Source of the DNA: Aquatica leii
Lineage: Eukaryota; Arthropoda; Insecta; Coleoptera; Lampyridae
DNA: 64,000 nucleotides
Assembly (NCBI GenBank): GCA_035610365.1
Contig: CM069432.1
Location: forward strand, 15,562,001 to 15,626,000
Direction: 5' to 3'
Made by a program: the position numbers and the translations under genes. Of this stretch, positions 20,814 to 32,215 are shown piece after piece; the first letter of the stretch is position 1; the number at the start of each line of letters is the position of its first letter. Below the pieces are notes generated by a model that saw only the letters and a program-made list of their open reading frames with translations, had not been told where the DNA came from and did not search any database.

Positions 20814-22990
20814 CCTTCGGATTACTAAGCAATTCTTGAGGCGCCGATTACCAAGTGGGGTCACATTTGACCCCAAATTTTTTTTCTTATTTTGTAAAGA
20901 AAAACCGATTAATTTGTAATGATAACCTTTATTAATATTTTAAATTAACATTAGATTTCATATAAACCAATAAAAATATAAAATAAAAATGTAAACATAA
21001 TTTAGTGAAGGCAACAACTATTACATATTATTGTAGTTTCTTTCTGGCAATGTTGTTTACATACAAAGAGTTTGCACTTTTCACATGTTTCCGAACATTT
21101 TTTGTCATTTGCTCTTGAACATATCTTACAACGACTTCTTTTTGGGCGAGCGATAGTTTCGTCTTGCGGTCCCACTTCCTCTGGTTCTGTGTCTGCCAAA
21201 ACCATCGCTATTGCATTCTGCACATGTCTTGGTAATCCTTAAAGTGTACGTTTTTTGATATGTGGGATTACTAATTCGAACCCAAGTTTTTGCAAAAATA
21301 ATCTCCTTCGGGATGTTTCCCCTTTTTCAAAATTTCCAAATTTTGTAGTGTATAGAATAAATGCATTCATAGCAGCAATATCAAGGAAATTAAAAATAGA
21401 ACATGAGGCCAGCGATTTGTATTTGTCTGCATGAGTATTCCTTCACCATTTTATTGACGCTGTCGAGAGCTCCTTTGCAGCTATTATAGTTCAAGATAAC
21501 TTGCAGTTTGTAACTGAAGTTTTCTCCGGACAATTCCAAATCTTGGTGTTGCGTTGAAAGTAGCATAACGCTTCTATATTTTTTAGGTGCGTAAGATACT
21601 AAAATTGTCTCTTCTCCATATAGAATTTTGCTGGAGTATTCTGCTTGATTTCTTTTTGGCAAAAATTCTTTTGGTATTACTCTACGTGTTTTACGAATTG
21701 TTCCGGTCAAGGTTTTTGATTGCTGCAGTAGCTCCTCCGCCAAAGACATAGACGTAAAAAAATTATCTGTGGTAATACCATAACTCTCTCTCAAACCCTC
21801 AACCAAATCTTAAACTAATCGCCTTCCCTAGAAATTAAATTTTATACTCGTGCATAAAACAATAAAATTGTGTTTTACCTTGTTCCCGTTCTGGAACGTT
21901 ATCTACCATTCTAGTACATATTTAGAAATTCCAGCAAAATCTTTTACTAACATCGCATAAAACCCAGATTTTAATTCCGTATTTATCTGGCTTCGACTTT
22001 ATATACACTTGAAACGGACATTTTTCACGGAAAGGAACAAGTTGTTCATCAATACATACTTTAGCATTAGGGTTATTCGATTTTTTGCAATGTGCAGCAA
22101 GAATATCGTGAATGTTACGAATAGCTGCTAATTTATCTGTTGCCCGTCGTTCTTCTCGGGTGTCCATATCGTCAAATCGAATGTATTTCAAAAGGTCTCT
22201 CATTCGATTACGAGACATTGCAGCACAAAAAATTGGTCTATGGAGAGACATGTATTTCGTACTCCACAGCTCCAATATTGGTTCTTGGCGTGCTTTCAAA
22301 CCACCAGCTAGAAGCAGTAATCCAAAAAATGCATGTAACTCATCCGCATCTACTGGCTTCCACGTATCGCTTACAATTCTTCTAGCTCGAAATATTATGT
22401 CCATAATGTCTTCCGAGATAAATAAATAGAAAGCATCTAGGCATATTGAAATATGTTCACTGAATTTTGTTAATCCTGGCGGTGTTTTTAGAATATTTCG
22501 CTGATTTCGTCTTCTAACATGAGGCTTATCTTTTTTCCATATGGAACCATCTTTACCCACCAGTATATCTTTATCATTGAGCCAATTATCATCACCGTCA
22601 TCGTTTTCCGTACTTTAAATCGGGTTTACATCAGGTACACTTACTTCTTTAAATTCGGCATCACTATCGTCAGATAAAATTTCATCTTCAATTTTATTCA
22701 GTAAATTAATATTGCTAGCTATTTCTTCCACTTCACGCTGAGACAAATATTTTCTAGCCATAGTTCAACAACAACTATTTCCAATCAAATGTAATAACAC
22801 AGCAGACACACTTTTCAACTGATTCGAACAAACTCACCGAATGTAATGACTAAAGACGTAATGGTAGTAATCATGATTCAGACGAATAACACGTTGAAAC
22901 AAGCAGATTAGATGACAAATGCAGACATAATATTAGAATTACTTTTTAGAACGTCGGTTACCAAGTGGGGTCAAATATGACCCCAACGTC
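20810..22990 (-). mobile_element. piggyBac-like element 1 (decayed)
   Basis: TTAA at 20810-20813 is followed by CCTTCGGATTACTAAG. Both ends carry a subterminal block: ACCAAGTGGGGTCACATTTG then ACCCC near 20850-20874, and ACCAAGTGGGGTCAAATATG then ACCCC near 22960-22984. A transposase remnant lies between on the minus strand. The uninterrupted copy of the host repeat (13046-13058) confirms insertion at TTAA. The right outer TIR and its TTAA were not found, and LINE sequence begins soon after, so that end is probably rearranged. Confidence 0.75.
21002..22761 (-). pseudogene. piggyBac transposase 1
   Basis: The minus-strand frame starts at ATG 22761 (MARKYLSQREVEEIA) with an acidic N-terminus and a stop near 22615. 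The DDE_Tnp_1_7 domain follows (22560-21922: ISEDIMDIIFRARRI, LHAFFGLLLLAGG, MSRNRMRDLLKYIRFDD, VCIDEQLVPFREKCPF, KPDKYGIKIWVLCDV). It resumes at 21806-21390 (GITTDNFFTSMSLAEELLQQ). The end (21223-21002) is a cysteine-rich zinc domain, CKICSRANDKKCSETCEKCK ... CKQHC ... CNSCC, typical of piggyBac C-termini. At least one early stop and lesions near 21922 and 21830 inactivate it. Confidence 0.88.
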
Positions 22991-23040
22991 AATATTTTTT
23001 TTACGTCGCAAAACAAATAACAATTGAAAAATTTGTTATA

Positions 23041-25339
23041 TATTATTAAACATTGTTGAAAAAAACTCAGTTAAAAAAATATTGGGACAGTTAGGAGTTT
23101 ATAATCTAAATTGTATATAGCCGGTTCGTGAAAATATTTCTGCTTTAGGAAATTAAGTTAGTGACATATTACAAATGCTTCTGTAAGTGGTGGGGAATTT
23201 TTCTTTATTCAATACGTTTCGGTTAAGTTACGGATGTGTAAACTATAAATTGTATTAAATAAACTAGGGCTTTGGCGTTTTAGTTTTAAAAGAAATTTGG
23301 AGCACCACAGTGGTTGCTCTAAACTTTCAACAAGACAACATTGATTTGGGTAAGATTTCATAACACCCATACAAATTTTTATGGCTTTATATTAAATTTT
23401 ATCAAGTTTTTGGAGATGAGTGTTACTTGCAGCCCCGTAAAGAATACATCCATAGTCTATTATGCTTCTTATGTATGATCTATAAAAAAGAAGAGCTATT
23501 TCCTGATTACAACCCCAAGCAAACCTACAAGTATATTTTAAATGGTTAATACCTTTTTTGGTTTTATTAGTAATATGTAAAATTTGATCTCTCCACAATA
23601 ATTTAGAATCTAATTTAATGCCTAAATATTTGAACGTTTGACAGATAGAAAAAGACATATTATTTAGAAGCATGTGATTTTGTTTGGGTATCCTTTTTCA
23701 TGTAAAAAACATAACAGTAGACTTTGTTGTTGAAATATTAAATCTTTTTTGAAAACACCAATTTGTAAGGTTCTTAGATTTTTGTTAGCATCTTCTTAAT
23801 TTGGTTTTGTAGAATAGACTAAAAAATCGTCAACATATTGAATACATTGTATATTATTGCCAAGTATCTGATGCAAATCCGCGGTGTAAATATTAAATAA
23901 GAGAGAGCTAAGCACTGAACCTTGAGGTAAACCCTGTGATGTAAGCCTAGGACCAATCAATTTGTTGTTGTATTTAATACTTATTTTTCTGGAACTAAAT
24001 AAATTAAACATTGTATAGACTATGTGTGTTGGAAGATCTAAAGCAGCTAATTTCTCAGATAATAACCATAAATTGCATTTTCGTATGCGTTTGCTATGTC
24101 TAAAAATAAGCCGGCTGTAGTTAAGTCATCAGTGAGTGCAAGTTGGAGATCTGTAACTAGATGAACGGTTGCATCACCAGAACCAAACCCAGGTTTGAAA
24201 CCATATTGGTTTGAAGGAAGCAAATTGTTTTTGAGCAGCCAATATTCTAAACGAAATTTGATTAACCTTTCGAATGTTTTGGTTACACACGATGAGAGAG
24301 ATATAGGTCTATAATTGCTGTACAATTCACGATCTTTCCCTGTCTTATAAAAAACTATGATGTAGCTATTCTTAAACAATTGTGGTACATATGAAGATTT
24401 CCACATATTAAAAATACCTAAAAGGTATTGTTTAGCCTGAGGTCTTAGATGTGATAACATAGGGTAGCATATATTATCCGGTCCAGGAGAAGTATTACAG
24501 TTTTTTTAATGGCTTGATTTAATTCTTCCGGTGTAAATTGTTGAGATAAAAAAGTATTATTGTTGTTTAAATAAGAGCAAACAGGCACGTTGTTATTTGC
24601 AGACGGAGGTGTTAAACTATTTAAAATATCTTCAGCGAGTTTATCTGAAATTGTGATATCTGCGGAGTCACTTTTCAAGTTTTTAACATGTTTCCAAATA
24701 CGGTTTATTGGAGTACTTTTATTTAAATTGTTACAATACTTAAACCAAGATTGTTTGGCTTTGGTTTTAAACAGTCGTTTACATTCCGCAGATATTTTTT
24801 TGCATTGTATGTAATTATAGTCGTTAGCTTGCTTTTTATATAACGCAAGAGCTTGTTTTCTTTTGAAAACAAACTTGTCACATTCTTTATCCCACCAGAT
24901 AGCATGTTTCCGTCTATTGGGTATGAAAGGTTTATTTAGTTTAAATGTTTTGGAAGCGGTATTATTCAAGGAGTCAAAAAAGAAATTAACTCTATCTTCT
25001 AAATTCTTTACATTTGAGCCAGATGTAAAATAATTTTCTAAGAGCGTGGTATATTCACTCCAATTGGCAGACTTCACACACCATTTACGAATAGGACTTT
25101 TTTGTTATGTGGCATACCCGTTAATTTCATTATGATAGGAAAATGATCTGAGCCTAAGCTGTCGTCTTGTACGTCCCATGTCAATTGCGTAATTAAATTT
25201 GGTGTCGCTATACTGATATCTACACATGATTTTTTGACATTATTAGGTATTAGTCTAGTAAGGGAACCTGTATTAACAATTAAATTTGTGTTATCGATGG
25301 CTTTCGATAAGATAACTTTTTCTTTATTAGAGTAATTAG
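23041..25339 (-). pseudogene. I-group LINE ORF2, endonuclease end, RT and C-terminus
   Basis: On the minus strand from 25339 the end of an AP-type endonuclease is seen (SNYSNKEKVILSKAID; CVDISIATPNL; LGSDHFPI). A linker (25077-24445) leads to the RT: SYIIVFYKTGKDRELYSNYR then PISLSS; NQYGFKPGFGSGDATVHL; GLFLDIANAYENA; SQGLPQGSVLSSLLFNIYTA; catalytic YVDD (about 23835). The thumb has FKYLGIKLDSKLLWRDQI and YRSYIRSIIDYGCILYG. In-frame decayed sequence continues past 23392 to about 23041 (YKAIKICMGVMKS ... VESLEQPL). Several stops and frameshifts are present. The 3' end is lost against piggyBac 1. The rest of the element lies beyond the BEL insertion, at 31783-33507. Confidence 0.87.
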
Positions 25340-25344
25340 ACCCT
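25340..25344. repeat. Target site duplication ACCCT (left) of BEL element
   Basis: ACCCT precedes the TGTTGAAAAA start of the LTR and recurs at 31778-31782. Joining the flanks restores a continuous LINE endonuclease reading, which confirms the borders. Confidence 0.88.
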
Positions 25345-26240
25345 TGTTGAAAAAATACAGACTGTAGTGTAGTTTTGTTCCCCCTTAATTAAAGCGACGG
25401 GGTTGCAATGAAAAAAAAGAGTGCTTTTGTTTATAATTGACAACTGTCGTTAGTAATAGTATATTATATATCAAGGTTGAGAAGTGCATCATTATAACCT
25501 AAGCGATAGATTATATCGCGAGACGCGAAGCGTCGAGGGATATAAATCGCGCAGGTTATAATGAACTTCTCAACCGTGTTATATATACAATTTTTTCCAC
25601 TACTAGAATTATTAAAACCTTTCTACCTGTTACTAAATCAAATTTAAAATTTAAGATATTAATTTTAAATTAAAAATCAAGTCAGTAATTCTGACAGTTG
25701 TCATTAGTTTAATAGAATTAATTTTGACGTAATTCTTAATTGTGATATAAAACACAAAAATAAACAGATAACGTAAGTTTTTATTGCTAAACTTGTTTAA
25801 ATTGTTTAAAAACATTATTATTTTAAGCATTGATTATATCTAAAACATATTTAACTCAATAATATTGACATTTAATTTAGCGCGAACTTCAAATAACTTA
25901 CTTTTTAAAATCGAATTAATTTATTAATTGAGCGATTTGAAAACTTAAATTAGCATTAAATAAAATCTCTTGCTCTTGGTACGCAGTTTGGTAAACTTTT
26001 TTTCTTTGAAACTGTTGTAGTATTCTCAGAAAATGTAAATATGTTCATTATTAACTACTAGTTAATAATGAAATATTATTTACCTGCGCTTAAAAAAGTA
26101 CAACTTCACGGCCTTCTATTATACGTAATAATGCAAGCGTATACAACTAGTAGTGGAAAAAAGATATTTTGTATTATATTCGATAAAAATAACACTTTTT
26201 AATGAACTTGGTGAAACATTTATTAACGTGCTTTTTATCA
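25345..26240 (+). repeat. 5' LTR of BEL/Pao element, enlarged by an insertion (896 bp)
   Basis: The LTR begins TGTTGAAAAAATACAG and ends CTTTTTATCA. The partner at 31586-31777 is only 192 bp. The two match at both ends (GTTCCCCCTTAATTAAAG; GATATTTTGTATTATATTCG). The difference is an extra ~704 bp in this copy, between the GTTAGTAA and AAAAGATAT shared blocks. Confidence 0.9.
25456..26160. mobile_element. ~704-bp insertion inside the BEL 5' LTR
   Basis: The sequence is absent from the 3' LTR. It contains two nested inverted repeats: ATATATCAAGGTTGAGAAGT against ACTTCTCAACCGTGTTATAT (25466-25590), and CCACTACTAG (about 25600) against CTAGTAGTGG (about 26148). The centre holds a GC-rich palindrome (GACGCGAAGCGTC, about 25522). 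No coding region is seen. It resembles a fold-back or MITE of unknown family. Confidence 0.7.
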
Positions 26241-26242
26241 TT

Positions 26243-26260
26243 TGGTGCCGAAACCTGGGA
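26243..26260 (+). promoter_or_regulatory. Primer binding site of BEL element
   Basis: TGGTGCCGAAACCTGGGA starts two bases after the LTR. The TGG start and position are as expected for a tRNA-primed LTR element. Confidence 0.65.
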
Positions 26261-26295
26261 AGTGTTTGTTTTATCGTATTAACGTAACGGTCAAA

Positions 26296-27025
26296 ATGTT
26301 TTTTGTGTTGTCAAACATGGAATCGAATAAAGTCGATGTAACGTTAAGAAAAAATTACCGTTCTCAACTAACAAGATTATGTAATAACGTGAACGATATA
26401 ATGAAGTCTGCGGAAATTCAAACTGATGAATTGGAGGTAACGTGCGAAAAAATTAAACTTTTGCGAGTATCAATTAACGGATTAAACGAAAAAATTATGA
26501 GAACTTTATCGGATGAGACAATGCAATCAGAGTGTGATAAAATTGCCGATTATGAATTTAGTGCTATGGAGGCTATTGCAAGTTTAGAAGTATGCATAAA
26601 ACGAAGGCTAAGGGCAGACTGCCGCGATTCTTTAAAATCACCGAAAAGCGCACACAACTTAGATATGTCGGCGATGCCGGCTATTCAAGGTACACAAACA
26701 GAAATTACTGTTGATACTCAAACTTTACCGCAAAGGAGTACACTAAAATCGGTAAGATTACCAAAGCTCGATTTGTTAAAGTTTAAGGGAAATTTGGAGG
26801 CATGGCCCGGTTTTTGGGAACAATATTCGCAAGCCGTACATAATAATAACGAATTAGACAATAATTCTAAATTCATATATTTAAAATCACTCTTAACGGG
26901 AAAAGCTGCATTTTCAATTTCTGGTTTAACGTCTAGCCAGACCTCGTATAACGATGCAGTTGAACTTTTACGATCGGAATATGGACAAGCGGAACGTATA
27001 ATAGACAGTTATGTACAAAAACTTT
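26296..27025 (+). pseudogene. BEL/Pao Gag N-terminal part (DUF1759)
   Basis: ATG codons lie at 26296 and 26317 (MESNKVDVTLRKNYRSQLTR). The protein has a coiled N-terminus and then the DUF1759 hallmark of BEL Gag: RLPKLDLLKFKGNLEAWPGF, WEQYSQAVHNN, KFIYLKSLLTGKAAFSISGL, and AVELLRSEYGQAERIIDSYV. A frameshift near 27020 moves the continuation into another frame. It would be the structural protein of the retroelement particle. Confidence 0.87.
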
Positions 27026-28495
27026 AGTTCTTTACCGCCAGTTAAAAACGACACGTCCTCGTCAATAACGCGTTCATTACAGTCTCTAGGTATTTCTCCT
27101 GAACAATATGGACTAATGGTAAAATCCATGATTTTTAAAGTACTTCCTTATAACACCAGGGTGCAGTTCAATAAGTTAAAGTTAAAAACTGCTCAAGATG
27201 ATAACGAAAGTCAAGTAGGACTGGTAGCGGGTTCTATCACGAGTGATACAGACTGTATGGATTATAATAAACAAATTACAGACTTATTGAACTTTATTAA
27301 AATTGAAGTTGACGCTTTGGAACAAGCTCAAACTGCATCTAGCGAAAATAAGGATAATTCAAACGGTAAACACTTTAATAATGATTTTTGTAATCGTTTT
27401 AATAATAAATCGCAAAATAACGCCGCTTTTACTGCACAAGGTCTGATGAACGTTGTAAAAGATTGTTGTCTGTTCTGTAAAAATAAATATCACGAAACAA
27501 AAAATTGTAAGAGCGCTTCTGTAACTCTGGATCAAAGAAAAGCTATTTTGAAGAACAATTTTAGGTGTTTTCGTTGCACGGGTCCCAATCATAGGTCTAA
27601 ATTTTGTAAAACCAAAGATATTTCTTGTGATAGGTGTAAAGGCAGACATGTAACTGCTTTATGTGATCTGACGTATCAGCCCAAACTTACTAGTGACGAA
27701 CAGACCGTCGTGACAACCTTTTCCAGTGGTCGCATCGATAACGTATATTTACAAACTGCATGTGTTTTTTTGAATTCGCGTAACGACAAAAACATTTTGG
27801 TGCGAGCAATTGTCGATGGCGGAAGTCAATTGACATTTATAAAACAATGTGTTTCGCGTGAACTTAATTTACCTATAGTTGGAACTCACAAAATTTCGAT
27901 TTGTTCATTTGGAAGTATCGAAAAGAAAATAGCAAAGTTGTGTAACAAAGTACAGGTGCGCATAAAGAGTCAGTATAATAATGAAATAATAACATTGCAT
28001 GCTATTGAAGCTCCTGAAATTTGTTTCGATTCATTGATGCCGCCTTCATTGGATGATCCATTAATATGTAAATTTAGCAAAAATCATAAACTAGCCGATT
28101 TAAAACAAGGTCAGTTAGACAAGGATGGAATTTCTTTACTTATAGGTGCTGATAATTATTGGTTAATTGTTAATAACGGGACTAAGCATTTAACGGATAA
28201 ATTGTCGGCTGTGCATACAAAGTTTGGTTGGACAATACACGGAAGCAGCTGTGAAGAAACGAAAAGCTCTGTAGTCAACGTGTCGACTATTTTGTATACT
28301 CAAATGTTTGAAAGCGATAGTGAGAGCGGGATAGTTAACGAACCTAATTTAAATTTATTTTGGGATTTAGAGACAATCGGAATTAAAGTGTCTGAAACAA
28401 AATCGATAGACAATTTTACCGAAAATTTTATTAAAAATAACGTGGTTTTTCAGAACAGTAGATACGAGGTGACTACCGTGGAAAAAAGACAAAAA
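27026..28495 (+). pseudogene. BEL/Pao Gag C-terminus and protease
   Basis: After the frameshift the frame continues the Gag, then two zinc knuckles (CLFCKNKYHETKNC near 27470, CFRCTGPNHRSKFC near 27570) with a further CDRCKGRHVTALC. The retropepsin (DUF1758 class) begins at VRAIVDGGSQLTFIK (about 27805); DGGS replaces the common DSGS. It ends near 28495 in a second frameshift, where the ...VEKRQKYG reading is overtaken by the RT frame. Confidence 0.85.
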
Positions 28496-28496
28496 T

Positions 28497-29464
28497 ATGG
28501 ACTCAAATTTCGAGGGTGCGTTTGTGCGTGTAAAAAACTTAATAAAGAAACTTTGTAAAAATGGTCAACTTGTTGAATATGATCGAGCAGTGCGTGAATA
28601 CATCAAACTAGGTTGTGCCGAACCTGTTAACGAAATAGAGGTAAAACAGAACGCCAGCTACTATATGCCGCATAGGCCTGTATACAGACGGGATAAAGAA
28701 ACTTCCCAAGTGCGCGTAGTATACGACGCGAGTGCACATGCTCCAAATATGCCTTCTTTGAACGAAAAGCTTCTAACGGGTGAGAATTTGGTACCGGATT
28801 TGGTGAAAATTCTATTGAGTTTTCGTGCTGGTAACGTAGGTCTTATAGCTGACATAGAAAAGGCATTTCTGCAAATTTCATTGAGTGAAGAAGATCGTGA
28901 TTTTCATAGATTTCTTTGGTTAAAACTTCCGATTAACAATGAAGTATCATCAATGGAAGAATTACCAGACCTACAGGTTTATAGAATGTGTCGTGTTACA
29001 TTCGGAGTTACCACCAGTCCATTTTTGCTGGCAGCTGATAATGAAAACGAAGCTTTAAAGATTTATGAGTTTTCTAAGAGCGTAATGTCTACTGCAAGTA
29101 TGAATCTTAGAAAGTGGTATTCAAACAGTTCTGCTTTAACGAGAAAATTTGCTGATACCAGTAAAGATAATACAAATTTTTCAAAAATTAATGGTGCAAG
29201 CAAAGTTTTAGGAATAAATTGGTATGCAGTGACCGATCAGTTAAGCGTAGATCTACAACGCATATTAAGCGATTCTACAAATTTTGGTGAACCAACCAAA
29301 CGAATTATTTTAAAGATTGTTGCAAGTATATTTGATCCACTCGGCATGTTAGGTGCATTTACCGTTAAAGTAAAAATATTACTGCAAAAAATTTGGAAAG
29401 AAAAATTAAAATGGGACGCAGTACTACCGGCAGAAATTAAATTAGAATGGTTAACATGGCTCTA
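28497..29464 (+). pseudogene. BEL/Pao reverse transcriptase lacking the catalytic motif
   Basis: The frame reads the A17-peptidase/RT region of BEL elements: SYYMPHRPVYRRDKETSQVR then VVYDAS (about 28660-28735), LNEKLLTGENLVPDLVKILL, GLIADIEKAFLQISLSEEDR and RVTFGVTTSPFLLAA. It then jumps from SPFLLAA to DNENEALKIYEFSKSVMSTA. In intact relatives the Y-x-DD palm motif lies between these two blocks. It is absent here, so an in-frame internal deletion at about 29037 has removed the catalytic aspartates. TAG at 29463-29465 follows. Confidence 0.85.
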
Positions 29465-29465
29465 G

Positions 29466-31613
29466 GACTTATCCAATTTAAGCGAATGTACAATCCCTCG
29501 TTGTGTCCTTACAAATAAAAATTATGCCGTGGAATTACATGTATTTGCTGACGCTAGTCCTCAGGCGTATAGTGCCATAGCGTATTTAAAGTGTTTAAAA
29601 AGTAAGCAGTGTAATTTTTTAATGGCTAAAAATCGAGTTGCACCGTTAAAGCAAACTTTAACGTTACCGAAGTTAGAGTTAACCGCAGCATTATGCGCAA
29701 CAAGGTTACAGAAATATATAGTGAACGAACTTTGCTTAAATATTCAAGAGGTTTTTTTGTGGACGGATTCCAAGATCGCATTTTATTGGATTCAAGGAAG
29801 AGCGAACAGGTGGAAACCATTTATTCAAAACAGAGTGAGTTAAATTCAGTCTAATGAAAACGTAACATGGAATTATTGCCCCGGAAAAGATAATCCGGCA
29901 GATCTATTAACAAGAGGTATTCCAGCTAGAAAGATATTAGAAAATTATGAACAATTTCTTCACGGACCTAGTTGGTTGGTTTGGGAAAAGACGAAATGGC
30001 CTGCTGAGGAACTTGATGAAAATTCTATAACGACCTGTGTAATAGGAGATATGCAAGAACTTCAACCGTTAGAAAACAAACGAGTTTTAAAACCGATTTT
30101 TGATCTTGACAAATATCACAATTATGAAAAAATTTTACGTATAACGTCCAATGTGCATCGATTCATAAATAACGTTAAGAACGAGAAAAAAGGGATAACA
30201 GGTGAAATTAGCACAGAAGAAATGAATCGAGCAGAGATTTATTGGATCAAAGTAACACAGCTAGAGGAGTATAACAAGGAGATACGTACTTTACAAAAAG
30301 CGAAAGAATTATCAAAGGACTCACAAATTTTGAAACTCAGCCCTTTTATCGATGAAAATGGTTTATTAAGACTTGGCGGAAGACTGCAGGAAGCTAACTT
30401 AACGGCTTATCAAAGGCATCCCATAATATTGCCTAAGAGTTCCAAACTAACAACAAAAATAATTTGGAAAGCTCATAACGAATCAATGCATAGCGGTATA
30501 AATTCGACATTGGCTCTTATAAGAAAAAAATATTGGGTTATTAAAGGTAGACAGAAGATAAAATCAATAATAAGTAAATGTGTAGTTTGTAACAGGTTAA
30601 AAGGAAAATCGGGTATGGAAGCGTTTGCTCCGTTACCCCGCGATAGAATAAATGTGGTGAATCCATTTAAGATTACCGGAATAGACTTTGCAGGACCATT
30701 ATACGTTAGATTTAATGATGACGACAAAACCAAAACATATATAATGTTGTTTACTTGTGCCGTTATTCGCGCAGTGCATCTTGAGTTGGTTAAAAGTTTG
30801 TCTACCGAAAGCTGTTTACAGGGTTTACGCAGGTTCATTGCCCGACGTGGTGTTCCAAGGACAATTTATTCGGACAACGCAAAAACATTTAAACGTGCTG
30901 CCATGGAGCTTAACATATTATCAAAAATTTTACAAGGACCAGAGGTGCAAGATTTGGCAAGAAACAAGAGAATTGAGTGGAAATATAGTATTGAAAGAGG
31001 ATCGTGGTGGGGTGGATTTTGGGAAAGATTGGTAAGGAGTGTAAAAACTGCATTAAAATCGACTTTAGGAAGAAAATTTGTTAATTATGACGAACTTAGA
31101 ACTGTCTTGACTGAGGTAGAAGCCATCATTAACTCTAGACCACTCACGTATATCGACGACGATCCAACAAACTTGTTCATATTAACGCCAGCGAAATTTT
31201 TGATTGGTGAATCTGATCTTGGATTTAATCCTAACTTAAAATCGTCCGAGATAAAAAAAAATGAAATTGTGCAGATTTTGAAAAATAGGCAATCAGTTAT
31301 AGATAGTTTCTTTAAGGTTTGGCAGAGAGATTATTTACAACAATTGAGATCAGCTTATTATACGGAGAAGGCGAAACCAGTCATAAGAAATGGAGATATT
31401 GTTTTATTACAAGACCAGAACAAACCAAGATTGTCATGGAAGCTAGTAAAAGTTGAACACACCCTTCAAGGACGAGACGAAAAAGCAAGAGCGTTTGAAA
31501 TTTTGACTAGTGATGGTACAAGACTTAAACGGCCGATTCAATGTCTCTACCCATTGGAAGTGCAAACTATTTCGCCCGGGGAGGGTGTTGAAAAAATACA
31601 GACTATAGTGTAG
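29466..31613 (+). pseudogene. BEL/Pao RNase H and integrase
   Basis: This continues in the RT frame. RNase H has VELHVFADASPQAYSAIAYL, LPKLELTAALCATRL and VFLWTDSKIAFYWIQG; a TAA lies at 29841-29843. The zinc domain has HNESMHSGINSTLALIRKKY and CVVCNRLKG. The integrase core has the first Asp in ITGIDFAGPLYV, the second in IYSDNAKTFKRAAM and the Glu in GSWWGGFWERLVRSVKTAL. The DUF5641-like C-terminus ends at 31613, inside the 3' LTR, which begins at 31586. The integrase half is open and looks the best preserved part. Confidence 0.9.
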
Positions 31614-31777
31614 TTTTGTTCCCCCTTAATTAAAGCGACGGGGTTGCAATGAAAAAAAAGAGTGCTTTTGTTTATAATTGACAACTGTCGTTAGTAAAAG
31701 ATATTTTGTATTATATTCGATAAAAATAACACTTTTTAATGAACTTGGTGAAACATTTATTAACGTGCTTTTTAACA
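31586..31777 (+). repeat. 3' LTR of BEL/Pao element (192 bp)
   Basis: It runs from TGTTGAAAAAATACAG to TTTTTAACA, with ACCCT following at 31778-31782. It matches both ends of the 5' LTR and shows the unit length before the ~704-bp insertion. Confidence 0.9.
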
Positions 31778-31782
31778 ACCCT

Positions 31783-32200
31783 TAAGGATCATGATGTGCA
31801 TTAAAATCTCCTCCTATAATAACGTTAGAGAAGATCGAAAATAATTTGACCCATTGGCTTGTAGTAATATTTACTGTAGGTGCTCTATAAATAGAGAGAA
31901 AATTGTACCACCTATCGTTAATTAAAACTTCTATACCACATAATTCAAGTTTACCAAAGTCGTAATTAAAATTAATTGGTTTAAAGACAAATTGTGTAGA
32001 GACTAATATTACGATTCCTCCTTTACCGTCGCTTCTGTCGTTTCGCAAAATGTTAAAACCGGGAAATGTGAGATTACTTTAGAATTTAACCAAGTTTCGG
32101 ATATTAAGGCTATATCAATATTTCGATCTGCTAAAAACTTTTGAAAGCTATGTTTGTTGGAAACTAGGGATCCATTGTATGATTTTGATATTTGTCTCAA
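31783..32200 (-). pseudogene. I-group LINE ORF2, endonuclease N-terminal half
   Basis: The minus-strand reading shows an AP endonuclease: SFQKFLADRNIDIALISETW, NDRSDGKGGIVILVSTQFVF, CGIEVLINDRWYNFLSIYRA and NVIIGGDFNAHH. It is broken by a frameshift near 32030. The continuation of the same domain lies on the far side of the BEL element, at 25339 and below. Confidence 0.88.
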
Positions 32201-32215
32201 CTAAGTTAGCCATTT

